Shown here: positions 1 to 11,922 of the stretch, piece after piece
Numbering within the stretch: the first letter of the stretch is position 1
Layout of the letters: every line of letters begins with the position of its first letter
Assembly: GCA_026724425.1 (NCBI GenBank)
Contig: JAIUCV010000001.1
Coordinates: forward strand, 5,280,001-5,344,000
Reading direction: 5' to 3'
DNA from: Erythrophleum ivorense
Taxonomy: Eukaryota > Streptophyta > Magnoliopsida > Fabales > Fabaceae
DNA: 64,000 nt
Position numbers and translations under genes: made by a program
Notes under the pieces: model-generated
Told to the model about the DNA's origin: nothing
Seen by the model: only the letters and a program-made list of their open reading frames with translations
The model's database searches: none

Positions 1-2
1 TT

Positions 3-19
3 GGGGGGGGGGGGGGGGG
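3..19. repeat. 17-base poly-G run at window edge
   Basis: An uninterrupted run of G directly abutting ABC1K-like coding sequence. Similar G runs, each preceded by a T run or T-rich stretch, occur at about 400-407, 6676-6689 and 25240-25254. They may be true homopolymers or consensus artefacts. Confidence 0.9.
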
Positions 20-1146
20 AATGTGGTGGTGCGCAGGAAAGCATTGCAATCAGTAGCATCAGAAAATGAGACTTCCCTTGATCATTTAACAAATAAGGCT
101 GCTGGTGTTTCTGATGTTGCGAATTTGATCTTCAGGCTTTTACCATCCAAAGATGGTGTTGTGGTCAGAAGACTTCTTATGACTGCTGTGAGTTGCTATG
201 AGCCGTTTATCACAAATTTTGTGCACTTCAATATTTGCCGCTGTTCTTATATGAGATGTGTATTCTGGTTTATTTATATATTTTAATGTTGAAACTGTTT
301 TCTCATAAATTAGTAATTTACATATGGCTACTTGCTACATTTGGTTGATAAGGTGCATGCTAATTTGAAGAGGATGAAAATTTTTATCACTTTTTTTTTG
401 GGGGGGCCATTTATCTCTTGCTTTGATACTTTGATGTGAGGTGAACTGAGTTTGTTTCATTTTGTTGCCATCTTTCCACCACTTTTCAATGGATTAACGC
501 TATCATCGAATCTAAATTGTACCAAAATTCAGCTTTTAATGACTCATTGTACAGAATCTTGCGTGATTAGTTTGGATAATTTAGTATGTTCTTAATGGAA
601 AGCCAAACGGGGTATGCAGGCAGTTTACTCGTGCATGAAGGTGCACTTTACTTGGCTTAAATAATCATCTACACTGGGTAAGAAACTAACTTTGCATTGA
701 ATGAACAGGATGGAGCTTCATTAATCAAAGCAATGGTGTCGAAGGAGGCAAAGTTTTTTCGCCAACAACTTTGTGAGATCATAGCTGACATACTGTGCCG
801 AAGAATAATAAAATTATTTGGACAAGGAATCACGGCGACTCGCTATTCCCAGGTGATCTTAGCTAATGGACCTGGCAGCATAGAATCAGGTTTATCTGCT
901 AGATCATCCTTGCCTGCATATGATTATATTTCCATCTTCGGAGATCGACGACTTAGAGTAATATTCTTTAAGGCACTAAAATCTGCAAGTAGAGATCCGA
1001 TATTGATGATGAGGTTTTGCTGGTCTTCCATTCTTATCATTGTTACATCTTCAACTTTGGCTTGCCATCGGGTTCTTGTGTCTCTGTCTGAGGCTTACTT
1101 GCAGCCAATGTTCGGTGCTCCTAAGAGATATGCAGTCGGTGCGTGA
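20..1146 (+). CDS. ABC1-type atypical kinase (AarF/ABC1K), C-terminal part
   Basis: Partial gene cut by the left edge of the window. Two exons can be read: up to 187, then 709-1146, joined by a phase-0 intron (188 GTGAGT ... AG 708). The joined frame encodes about 200 residues. It runs through RLLPSKDGVVVRRLLMTA, then DGASLIKAMVSKEAKFFRQQ, and stops at TGA 1144-1146. The pattern resembles, from memory, the region after the kinase core of plastid ABC1K proteins. A hydrophobic stretch near the end (FCWSSILIIVTSSTLAC) could be a membrane segment. The kinase core itself lies outside the window, so catalytic residues cannot be checked. Family placement is from remembered similarity and is moderate. 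The coding frame passes into a 17-G run at the window edge, which is suspicious as sequence. Confidence 0.55.
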
Positions 1147-2360
1147 CATTCTCATCAAAATTTTCCAGTTTTCTCCGTTGAAAGGGAGCATTCTTTTGCA
1201 ACAATTTACATTGGATACAGAAGATGGAGGTTTATTTATTCGCTGGGAATGCAATAGGGTCATTTTGATGTCAGGCAGGTGAAATAGTTATAGCGCTCCA
1301 ATTTATTGGGGTTGAAAAAGAAAATCAGAAAGTCTTAATACTCTTCTTAGCTACTGTAGCTTTCTAATATGGAGAAATGCCGTACAATATGATTGATTTT
1401 GCTGTCCTGAGCTACGTGGTCTATGATTATGTACAGTTTCATGTAAATTTGTAAAGGTTTTTAAACAGAACAAAGAGGCCTTTGATTATTAATCTTGTGT
1501 ATGTTGGGCGATAGTAGTTACTGGCAATTATTTCCGTAGCTTAGGATGAGTCAGACATTATTACCGACTCCTATTTGTGTATTTTTTGGGCCGATCTATT
1601 ACTAGGGCTCCTTTAAGAGGATATGAACTGTTATTTTGAAGATCCACTTTGAAAATTATATTTGATGGTTATAAGATGTTAAAAAATGCTCAAGCCAGTT
1701 GACTGTGGTGTTGTTTGTTTGTGCGAGTGGATTCATTTTTTTATTTTATAATTTTGGCTTAATTTGGATTTTCAACTTATGGCCAGGTATATAGAATTGT
1801 CTTCAATAGAAATAAAAACTGAATGTCAAATGAAATAAAATAAAATTATTTTTATCATAAAATAGAAAAGGAGTATATTTCCATTTATATATTTAGTAAA
1901 ATGAAAATAATAAATGAATAAAAAAAACTTGACCAAAAGATCAAAATGCTCTTAAAGAAAAAAGCAAAAAATAAAAATAAACTTAAAAAAAATCCTTTTT
2001 TTTTATTTTGCCTTTGTATGTACAGAGAGAAACCAAATCTAAATTATGTATCATTTTGATAGGTCCTTAAAATCTGTTAAAAAATTAGTTTATAAGTTTT
2101 TATTCTCAATTTGTCTCTGAATTTCTTTGTACTTTTTATTCAACTCATGTTTCAAATGGAGATATGCATATCCATTGATTGAGGAGGTTGATTTTAAGAC
2201 CTGGATCATCGACATTCTTCGTTGTGGTTTCTCTAATTTAGATTTACTTAGTATCTTCATCTATGTATTTGTTTTCATCGGTTATTTCCCTCTTTTTCTG
2301 GGAGATTTTAAGCCATGCTTTTTGTCTCTCTCTTGTTATCCATTAGAAAAGCTTGCATTA
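1147..2360. other. 3' UTR and AT-rich intergenic DNA
   Basis: The start is presumably the ABC1K-like 3' UTR. The rest is AT-rich sequence in which no coding signal was found. Confidence 0.6.
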
Positions 2361-2760
2361 TGTGATGTGGTATCCAAGTGCCAATACTTCCACCAGGTAC
2401 TTACGGCACGGCAGAGGCAGCGACCAGCGATGTTCCACGATAGATCTGCCGGAGAGGCTGGAGCACGACGGCGTTGAAGAGCAGAAGTTGGAGATTGTGG
2501 GAAGGATGGGAGAAGGGCATAAGTGACCTCTCTCCAAATGGAAACTGGATCCTCCTCTCTTTCCAGCGGTATAGTGCCGGAAAGCCTCCTTCCTTGCGCT
2601 TTTCAGTTTCTGCCTGTCATTCCTTGTACCAAACAGATTTTTGAGAATGTGTCTTGTGCACCAACTGCAAACCCGGCTAGGGGTGTTGATTGCCTGGTAT
2701 GTTTTATTGCTCGCCTTAAACTAGTGTAATCGGATCAGGTCGGTCGGATCCGGTTAAAGT
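2361..2760. other. GC-richer island, possible exon remnant
   Basis: About 400 bases of clearly higher GC than the flanks. On the plus strand an open frame covers 2523-2729, and a possible donor (CTG|GTATG) lies near 2697. I recognise no protein family on either strand. It could be a decayed exon, a gene fragment carried by a transposon, or the 5' part of a lost gene. Confidence 0.35.
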
Positions 2761-3363
2761 TAAAAATATAAATAGATAAAATTTTAAATAAAATTATATT
2801 AAATTAAATTGTGTTATAGACAAAGATATATTCTGTTTAATCTATCTTAATAATTATTTTTTTTAATTATTAATATTTTAACATCTTATATATATATATA
2901 ACTTTTATTTTATCCAATTTTCTTTATATATTGTAATTTTTATTACTTATGTAAATTTTTCTTATTTTTTAATTAATTTTATCATTAATATGTATGCTTC
3001 TTGACATTTCTTTAGTTGAATAACGAAAATATACATATTTACTTAAGGTTAATTATGTTAGTATAATTTATATTTTGTTTGATAATATTAGATTATTTTT
3101 TTATTATTAATAAAAATATAAGAATTTTAAAAATTTATTATTTTAAAATATATACCTATAAATTTATAAAAATATATTTTTATATTACAAGTATTAATTT
3201 ATTAAAATACATAAAAAAAAATTGAACAATCCTAATTTATCTTAACCTAACATAAAATTAGATTTCAGATTGAATTGAGTTATAAATATAAAAATAAATT
3301 TAATATCTTAAACAGAGCATCAAACCTACTAAATATTGACCAACTCTACTCACATAGAACCGG
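2761..3363. other. AT-rich intergenic DNA
   Basis: Low-complexity A/T sequence with no gene or repeat that I can define. Confidence 0.5.
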
Positions 3364-3398
3364 GCCCTTTTCCCATTGCCGAAGCATCGTCATAGCTC

Positions 3399-3453
3399 AT
3401 GGATCCAGAAGAATCTGCACTAAACCCCCTCATCTTTTTCGTACTTCTCCTTG
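3399..3453 (+). pseudogene. Possible orphan first exon (MDPEESALNP...)
   Basis: An ATG follows a GC-richer, 5'-UTR-like segment and opens a short hydrophobic frame (MDPEESALNPLIFFVLLL) ending at a good donor, G|GTAGGT. No matching downstream exon was found before the next gene at 4935. The family is not recognised. It may be chance. Confidence 0.25.
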
Positions 3454-4700
3454 GTAGGTCATCATCTTCCTCTGCTTGCTGACGTGTCCAAATCTTTTGA
3501 AAATGTTTGTTACCTAAAAACGTAAAAAAAAAAAAGAAAATAATTTTATAAATAAAAAATATTTATAATATTTTTATTTTGATAATTAAATAATAATTAT
3601 TAAAAAATATTAAATAATAAAATTAATTTTTTAAAATTTTTTATTAAGTTTTTTGTTATTTTTTTTACCAAATGAGAAGCCGAACTTTTTTAAGAAGTAA
3701 CTGTAAATTTAAAATTTAAAATTTTTATTTTTTAAAAATTTATATAAAAAAATTTATTTTTATATGATATTATATATTTTTTAAAATAATAAAAATATTA
3801 AATTTAAAAATAAATTTAAGTACAAATTTAATTTAAACCGTACAGATCGAAATTGAATTCTCCGCGCGAAGTATCCGCTTTGTCGAATTGGCAAAAGTGG
3901 AGCTGAGGGAAGGAATATCGAGAGAGAAGCTTTTTTTTCTTTTGTGGGGAAAGAGTTATTGTTTCTGATTAATTAATAATAGTATAAAAGAATTTATACA
4001 TGTGGATTATTCTAACAAACTGGTTTGTTTGATTGTATTTTTTATTTTAATATTCTTAAAATAATTATGTTAAATTATCTTTTAGAACAAGTTTTGAAAA
4101 TTAGAAATTAAAAAAATCTGTTTAAATCATTTTTTTAAACACGTTTAAAAAATAAATAAAAAATTGTTTGAAAAAATTGATTTGAAAACAAATTTCAAAA
4201 ACATGAAAACAAAAAAAATATTTGATTTACTTTTTTTTTTCTAATTTTTGTTTATTTATGTAATTTATAATAACAGTTTTTTTTACAAGTATTGAACATC
4301 CGTTTAATATTAATGAACTAACATAGTAATAAGTTTTATATGAGAGGCGGGAAGAAAGTAATCATAAAATTAGAGGCAAAAGAAGCCTCATCCTTCTTTC
4401 ACAAAATTATAACTTGGCATTAATAAAAACTGTTCCCTTACAGGTTCTCTGTGTTTTTCTAATATTTTAGGAAACAAGAAATTTAAACCTAAACATATTA
4501 TCACACAATTTATTAATTCTTTTATTTATAAAAATTTAAAACTATTTTTGAAAACAAAAATAAAAAAGAAATTAAATGGTCTGTTCAATTTTATTATTTT
4601 TTAATATTTTTAAAATAGTTCTGTCAAATTATTTTTTAGAATAAGTTTTGAAAATAAAAAATTAAAAAATGTTTGTTTATTTGGTTTATTCTTATTATTT
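3454..4700. other. AT-rich intergenic DNA
   Basis: Mostly A/T low-complexity sequence with one GC-richer patch near 3840-3930. Nothing codes recognisably. The 3' end is presumably the promoter of the downstream membrane-protein gene. Confidence 0.5.
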
Positions 4701-4781
4701 ATTTATTTTTCTTTTAAAGCAAGCAGGCGTTGGGCGTTGGCATCTGTTTTTGTTATCTAGATATTGAGACTGAAATCCTGA

Positions 4782-4868
4782 ATGGAACAAACCAAGCTCG
4801 CCTCGATGGACGTCACTGCGCTCCTCAATCGATACTCCGATCTCATCCCTTCTCCAAAGGCCTTCTAA
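4782..4868 (+). promoter_or_regulatory. Upstream ORF (28 codons) in the 5' leader of the TMEM115/RBL19-like gene
   Basis: A complete ATG-to-TAA frame (begins MEQTKLASMDVTALL) ends 66 bases before the main ATG at 4935. It could damp translation of the downstream gene if the transcript starts upstream of 4782, which the sequence alone does not show. Confidence 0.4.
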
Positions 4869-4934
4869 TATTCATTTTCTGCATTCTCAACACAGCAACT
4901 GACGCTATAATCCGAGCTCCCATTCTCACCCGTC

Positions 4935-7900
4935 ATGAGCACTCCCTCACTTTCAGGGGTACGATACGACTCTCTCTCTCTCTCTCTCCCTGTGTTTGAT
5001 TTTCACTTCTTGAACTCTCGATTCAAGTCTTGGAATTCGACTTCTTTCGTTTGATTGTTATTAAGCATTTTGATTTGTGAGTTTTCCCACTTTGGCTAAT
5101 AAATGGCAGGGCACGAGCCCTTTATTTGGGTTTACTCGTCTATGCAAAGGCCTAGCGGTGGTACTCGTGGGGGGCCATATTGTGATTCGGGTTTTCCCTT
5201 CAGCTGTAACTTACCTAGCCCTTATTCCCGCCAGGTATAGTTTGATCTAATTCCTGTTGCTCAAATTAAGTGTTAATGAACTTCGGTGTCTGAGTAATGA
5301 CCAATGAGGGACTAGGGATAGCAAAAGACCGATTTATTAAGAACTGATAATGGGGTTGCTTGAAATTTCTGTCTTGGATCAACAACTTAATACCACCAAT
5401 CCGCAAATTGAATTGTAATTTGTATCTAATCTATATGATAATTTTTTCTTTATTACCTATTGAGTGACCGAAATCAACTTTCTGAGTTATGTTGTGGAGC
5501 CATCAAATTTTGTGGTTTTTAATAAAATTTTGTTTGGATTGTCAATAGTTTCACAGAGAATGAATTTTGGTTAGGGTGGTTTTCATTTGAGTTGAAGCCA
5601 TTGTGCAATCTGACATGCTCTAAACCCTTAAATGCTATCATTAGTATCCTAAAGTTCCATGGTGAATGTGGTCAATTTGCTTGGTTTTCCTTGGCCAAAT
5701 TTTGTATTTTTCTTTGTTTAGACAGTCATTTGTTATTATTAACTCAAAGAGAAGAAGAAGGTAAGCTGCTTTGGTAATTATCTATTGACAATTTAAGCGT
5801 TCAAAAGTTTTGAATTTTGTGCTTTTGAAAAATTCAAGAATTGTATTTAGAGTAAATTGTACCTCCTCTGAGGTTTAGTTAAATTATATTTGATACTTCT
5901 CTTGTTTCAAAAATTGCACTTGACTCGCTTGCAATTTATTTTCTGCCAATGAAGTTAATTTTCTTTTACACAATATGTATTTCTTTCAAAAATAAAAATT
6001 ATTTAACTGTACTGAAAAATAAAATAAATTTGATGTTGTATATAAAGTGAACTTCTTTGATAGAAAATAAATTGGAGGGGAGATTTCTGAAATGTAGATC
6101 AAAATGTCAGGAAAGCTGAGTGTAAATTTTAAAATAAGGGAGATATTAGGTGTAATTTAATCTGCAATTTTCTCTTATATTTATGATTTTATTTCCTTTT
6201 AATTTTAACAAATTTCATGTAGTGCCCAATTGTATCCTTTATCAATGTTGTTGGCATCCCATTTGATCCTAAAAGCTTAAACTGTTAAGACAAAGGCTAT
6301 TGATGATTTTATAATGTCTTTGACAAACCACATCATGCTTGCACTGTGGGCTTGAAGCATGGACAAAGTACTGTCCCACCATACCCTTTGTTGAAATTGA
6401 AGTTAATTTTGGCCCTCCATAACCTTTGATAAAATTAAGTTTTGAAGAGTGGGATGAGCAAGGATTGAACTTCTTATCACTTGGTAAAAAAGGCTCTAAT
6501 ACCATGTCAAGAACTAATTTAACCCAAAAGCTTAAGATGTTAGGAGAAGGCCTAGAAGTCGTTTTATTAACAACTCTACTGCTTTTGTTTTGGATTTCAT
6601 AATTGTACTTGTCAGGAAGTATGAGAAATATAAACTATGAAAAAAATTAAATTAAATTCCATAATGCCTTTTTTTGGGGGGGGGGGGGGTGGAGAGGAGG
6701 ATAGGAAGTGCACATTGGTTTTATAGCTACAACCCTACCATAGTTAAAAAATGTAAATGATATATACATATGTATGCGTGTGTGTAACCTAGAAATTCCA
6801 TAATATGGTATGGATAGGAAGTGCATATTGGTTATATAGAAAACCTACCATTTATATCATCAGTTTTCATGATGTCCATGCTCAATCAGTCTGCTCTAAC
6901 AATCCATACTTGCAAGTTGTTGAGTACCCACTATCAGGCTGTTGACTTTTCAACAATGAGAAGTCGTCAAAGTCTACAAAGCTACTAGTCCTTGAGAGTC
7001 ATAGGAAATCATGAAAGTGAGTTATGAAGTAAATGAGCAAAAACTAAATTCCAATTAATTGACATCTCTTCTGTGGCCATTGTCAATCCTTTCTGCCTGA
7101 AAGAAACTTTTCCTCAAATTTGGAGGCTGAAATTCAAATATTTCTCCTTTTAGAAGAAGGCACTTGGATTACTTTGTAGACTTTATTTTCCTTTATTCTC
7201 CACAACAGATGAAGTAACTTGACATGGCAAGAATAGATCATATATGTGCTACAGGCTGCAGCATGGAGGCTAGAGTGAAATTTATCTATTGTGAGACAGC
7301 CGTACTGTAATGCTTTAGAAGGTGTAGATGTTTTTGTTGTTTCAAACTAGATCGCTTTACGACATGATACTTGACTGAAAGTTCTTTATTGGAATGTTGT
7401 CTTTTAAAGATGACGTGACAGAAGAAGATCACGTTCTCAACTTCCTTTTTAATGCTTAATTTTATTGTGTTATAAACTATACTAATAACAAGCATGAGAC
7501 ATTTATGGTAACCCAAAGTTAACTTACAATTCTAAGCAGTCATCATTATGACTTCATTATTCTTCTACTCTTCATGAATCATGACATTGTTTTTCTTCAA
7601 AAGCTTTCTGTTTTTGTGCTTAATGATGTATATCTGATGAATTATTGGATTCTATGTTACTTGTTTGTGGTTAATATATAGATGTGATTCAAGACATGGC
7701 TTGTTCTAGGCGACTATGCTTGTTGCAAAGTTGTCCAAAAGTGTGACTAAGTATCCAATGGTGAAAATTTAAAATTTACTTGTTGGATGACTTGGAATTG
7801 TTTTCCTTCGATTCATTTTGCAGCACAATCCCTTTTGCCTGGAACCTCATTTCAGCCGGTTATATCGAACAATCCATATATGGGGTATGGACTCACTTTT

Positions 7901-10900
7901 ATTTCAAATTATGCTTGTGTACTGTATGAACTGTATGTTGTGAATATATTTGTTCCTTTATATAACACCTCAAAGTTAATGTAGGTGATAATGCATGTTT
8001 ACAGGTAATTGTCTGCACAATTGGTCTTCTTTTCACTGGAAAGCTCCTTGAACCTGTATGGGGTTCTAGGGAATTTTTGAAGTTCATCTTTGTGGTTAAC
8101 TTTGTGACTTCTGTGTGTATTTTCATCACTGCTATTGCCTTGTACTACATTACGAGGCAAGAAATTTACCTGTAAGTATATGAAATCCGTATCCATCTGA
8201 GATGATGTTTTCTGTCTGTTGCTTATGCTGCTACCTGTCTTTTTTCTCTTCCTGTCTATTAAATTTCTTTCCTATATCTTGCACTTCATTGAAATTTGCG
8301 GTTGGCAGAACTTGGGGGCTGAAGACAAAATACACTTTACTACTTCAGCACTTTATTCCTTTCCTTTGTTTATAATACTCTGAAAGCAGAGATTAGATAA
8401 GCTCCTGGAGTTAAAGATGTGTTATGAAGCAATCTGAAGATAAATTAACTTCCTATCTTCAGAGGAAAATTGGGGGATGATTCTAAGAGATAACTAGGAT
8501 CAGATTAAGAACTAATTGTTTAACACTCCCTCTAAATTTGCAAGACTTATGCTGCAATTAATTGTTAGGTCTTTCAACACATTGGAATTGGTGCTACATT
8601 TTGTTATGCGATGTTAAATAACGGCCCCTTTCAAGCTTGATCACTTGTGTCCTTTCTTTTTTAATATATGGGAAAAATTGCTAGTTCAATGTTTTCAAGC
8701 TTAATTATATGTTAAATTGTTAAAAAGCTGAGCTAATTGTGTAAAACCTGGATAGTCAAGTTATTTCCCTTGTGATCTTTTGCTTCTAACAAGATGGTTC
8801 TATTTTCCATTTTTCACCTTTTTGAACCACAACTTTTGATCATTATACTCTTTCACAACGTTCTAGGTATATGCCACTTTCTGGATTTCATGGAGTTATA
8901 TCTGGCTTCTTGGTGGGCATCAAGCAAATTATACCAGATCAAGAGCTGCCTCTGCTCAGGATAAAAGTGAAGGTCTGATACTCTTTCCCTGTTTTTTCTA
9001 CTCTGTTACTTTTCAGCAAGAATGAAGTTTATCCTGATGCCCTGGATGGCACCACTTCCAACTCTATTCAGTGGTTACCGTCTATTGCTTTACTGCTTTC
9101 CATTGCTATGAGCTTCTGGACACTAGAGGCAGTATCATATCTTCCCACTGTAATATTTGGGACATATATGAGCTGGATTTACCTTAGATACTGGCAGAGG
9201 AGAGTAGAAACAAAACTTAAGGGTGACCCAAGTGATGATTTTGCTTTCTCCACATTTTTCCCAGAATTTTTTAGGTAAGTTACAGTTTTAGTTTGCTATT
9301 ATATATGATTATATGACAGGACGTCTGACTTCTCTTCCTCTAAGCACTTTTTTCTTTTTGCTTTTTTGTTGTATTATAGACCAATCATAGACCCTATTGC
9401 ATCAATATTTCATCGAATGCTCTGTGGAAGATCTGATGCCTCTAATGATGCGCAAGGTCACACTCTGGGAGGTGAACCTTTGCCAGGTTCTGACCCCTCT
9501 GAGGCATCTAGGAGACGGTAATGTCAGATTGCTATGCTTTAATAATTGAATGTATCAATCTATTCTCAAATAGAAATTCCAACTGAAAGCATTTCGTAAA
9601 GTAGCTATCAGGCGAACAAATAATAAATGAGTTGTAGGTCTAGATCCTTTTCCTTTTGTGTTTTTCCCCCCTATTGGATTGACTCTGGTATCTTAAGCTA
9701 AAAAGAAAAAAGGAGAAAAAATTATTGGAAAATATTACATGAGATTTATCATTTTTGCTTTGTTTCTTTTCTTGTTTAATTTTACCCAGAAAAAAGTAGT
9801 AGTTTTTCATATTCAATTTTTTAGTTGCCATATAAACTTTGTGATGCTCAATGAAAAATTTATAATTAAGATAATAGAAACAAAACCTGTCCTTCATTTC
9901 TTGATTCTTCTCCTACTTTACCATGGAATACCTTTTGTTTTGGTCTGAAGGGCTAGTAAGATAAAAAATGTGCTGGAATTAATCTTGAAAACATAATTGC
10001 ACGATTCACGATTCATTTAATGGAAGGATTCAATCCAAACTCTATGCATAAGCCATTCCACGTGCGACTCCAACACCACCTAAGCCAAGCATGAAATTGT
10101 GATGAAAATTGGATCAACCTCATTTTCAGACAAATAGTGGTGAACTATATATATACCTGATCAAACGTGGTTCCAAGTGACAGTTTTGTTTCTAATCTGA
10201 AGGTAGTGTTTGGTTCAATGGAGGGGAGGGGAGGGGAGGGGAGGGGTTTTAATGATGTGTTGTTTGGTTGATTTGGAGGGGAGGGGAGGGGAGGGATTTT
10301 AATGATATGTTGTTTGGTTGGGGAGGGGAGGGGAGGGGAGGGGAATGGTTAATGGACAATTATGCCCTTATGATATTAGAATTAATTTTTTTTTGTTTTT
10401 AAGATATTTTTATATAAAAAATTTGTTTTCTTATTTTTTATTATAAAAAATAATTTTTTTATTTTTATTTAAAAATATTTTTTATTTTCATAAAAAATTA
10501 TCTTAAACCTTATTAAAAAAATAAGATCTATATTATAATCTAAATGAGGGGTAATTTAGTCAAATAGAGAAAAAAAATTTCTCTCCCCTCCAAAAACCCC
10601 CACTTTTGGAGGGGAGGGTTTGGAAGGGAGGGGAGGGGGTATTTTACCCCCTCCCCTCCCTCTTTTTCATACCAAACAAGCTAAGAGCCTCTCCTCTCCT
10701 CCCCTCCCCTCCAAATCCCTCAAACCAAACGGACTTCCCTTGACTAAATCTTTGAGTTCTATTGTGACAAAATAAAAGCAAAAATAATGGTGATAGCATT
10801 ATGTAGTAATTTATCACTGCGTTAAGGAACTTGGCAATGTGACTGATCCTCTTGTTGCAGAGAAAGAGGTGCCCGAGCACTGGAAGAAAGGTTGGCTGCA

Positions 10901-10963
10901 AAGATGTTGGCTGCTGCGCAGAGTGCAGGAGAGTCACGAAAAGATGCTGCTGAAAATGCATGA
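4935..10963 (+). CDS. RBL19-like: TMEM115 / rhomboid-like protein 19 (DUF1751) membrane protein
   Basis: Eight exons splice cleanly: 4935-4958, 5110-5234, 7824-7884, 8005-8171, 8867-8972, 9072-9274, 9380-9517 and 10861-10963. All introns are GT-AG and the 927 bases give 308 residues, which I recall as close to the Arabidopsis rhomboid-like 19 protein. Recognisable blocks are GKLLEPVWGSREFLKFIF, FVTAIALYYITR-like (here CIFITAIALYYITR), GIKQIIPDQE, GDPSDDFAFSTFFPEF and RPIIDPIASIFHRMLCGR. The protein is polytopic, followed by a charged, Ala-rich C-terminal tail (RGARALEERLAAK). Animal TMEM115 is a Golgi membrane protein. The rhomboid protease GxSG motif is not present; the equivalent helix reads SGFHGVISG, so proteolysis is not expected. 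Intron 2 (5235-7823) holds two repeat remnants and intron 7 (9518-10860) holds a GGGGA-rich MITE. Confidence 0.92.
5851..6161. repeat. Dispersed MITE-like repeat, family 'AGTAAATT', copy a
   Basis: Left end AGTAAATTGTACCTCC and right end GGTGTAATTTAATC form rough inverted ends. The interior shares order and wording (TTCAAAAATTGCACTTG; ATTTTCTGCC; AGTTAATT) with copies at 23106, 35301 and 51138. It sits in intron 2 of the DUF1751 gene. Confidence 0.6.
6250..6560 (-). mobile_element. Copia-type LTR/TRIM-like remnant with primer-binding site
   Basis: On the minus strand, TTGACATGGTATTAGAGCC (6492-6510) looks like the end of an LTR followed by a tRNA-Met-type primer-binding site. An AAAAGCTTAARMTGTTARG-like word occurs both near 6270 and near 6526 and may mark two short terminal repeats. 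There is no coding sequence. It is intronic. Confidence 0.5.
10201..10736. mobile_element. GGGGA-rich MITE, copy 1 (in intron 7)
   Basis: The left half begins near GGTAGTGTTTGGTT and contains three blocks of repeated GGGGA separated by TTTTAATGATRTGTTGTTTGGTT units. The right half is the pyrimidine-rich complement, ending CAAACCAAACGGACTTCC. The halves are inverted and flank an AT core. A related element lies at 55070-55517. The internal TTGTTTGGTT words show that the left terminus was itself tandemly duplicated. Confidence 0.75.
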
Positions 10964-11243
10964 TTCTGATTTCTTCAGGTTTTGTAAATTCGTGGTGTTG
11001 AGGAAAGCTCACCTTTTAAAAGGCTAAGCTTTTCTACCATTGGATTCTTATCTTTGTGATGTAGGACAAAATGGGTGAATTGGAGGGGAAATAAAGGGGG
11101 GATGAGAAGAAAACAGAGGGGGACGCAGTGGAAATAAGGGGGAAGGTTGTACAAGAGAGGGAGATGTAGAGCGCAGAACGTAGAAATATTTTATTATCTA
11201 ATCAAAGGGTGTCTCACGTATAATTGTTGATGGTTTTATATAA
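10964..11243. other. 3' flank of the DUF1751 gene
   Basis: Presumed 3' UTR followed by purine-rich sequence (11070-11165). No other feature is seen. Confidence 0.5.
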
Positions 11244-11253
11244 AGTTTATAAT

Positions 11254-11912
11254 AGGGGTGTTCAAAGGTTCGGTTTGGTTTGATTTTGAGGTAAAATCAA
11301 ACTGAACCAACCTAATCGGTTTTTTATTTTATTGGACTTTGTTGATTTTTAAATTTTAATCGGTTTGGTTTGGTTTGTATTTTTTTTTGTCAAAAAGTAA
11401 TTTTTTTAAAAAAAATTTGTTCCTTGTAATATATTAAATTTAACTTCTAATATCATGCATCTTTTAAAATTTTGACCAATAATAACTTTAGAATAATTTA
11501 TTATTTTTATATCTTTTTTTTTGTTTAAAAAAATTTCATACATTCATAAAAAAGTTTTAAAAAGTGAGACAAAAAATAAAAGTAATATCTTATAATAAAA
11601 TAGTATAAATAATTTGTATATTTCTTAAACCACAAAAAATATAATTTTGATACAAATTTAATTGATAAAATATTCCATTAATCGAAAAAAAAAAACAAAA
11701 TATTAAATTTTAATTAATTATAAATTTAATAGTTCAGTTTAATTCGGTTAACCAAATTAAATATGGGAAAAATCGATAATCGAACTGATTTAATCGGTTT
11801 TACAATTATAAAAATCAAACTAAATTAATTTTTAATCGATTTTATTCGATTTTTGACGTTTTGGTTCGATTTGATTTGGTTTAATCGGTTTGGTTTGGTT
11901 TTGTTCACCTTT
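11254..11912. mobile_element. Mutator-like MITE with 10-bp target duplication
   Basis: AGTTTATAAT occurs directly at 11244-11253 and again at 11913-11922. The element between has inverted ends AGGGGTGTTC / GTTCACCTTT (7 of 10 pairs). Inside the ends, GGTTTGGTTTGATTT words face their partners near the right end. Element length is 659 bp with no coding frame. A 10-bp duplication fits Mutator-like elements. A shorter related piece lies near 42680-42832. Confidence 0.7.
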
Positions 11913-11922
11913 AGTTTATAAT

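Noticed and set aside
4935..10963. Active rhomboid protease
   Set aside because: The GxSG serine motif is absent; the sequence fits the TMEM115/DUF1751 branch instead.
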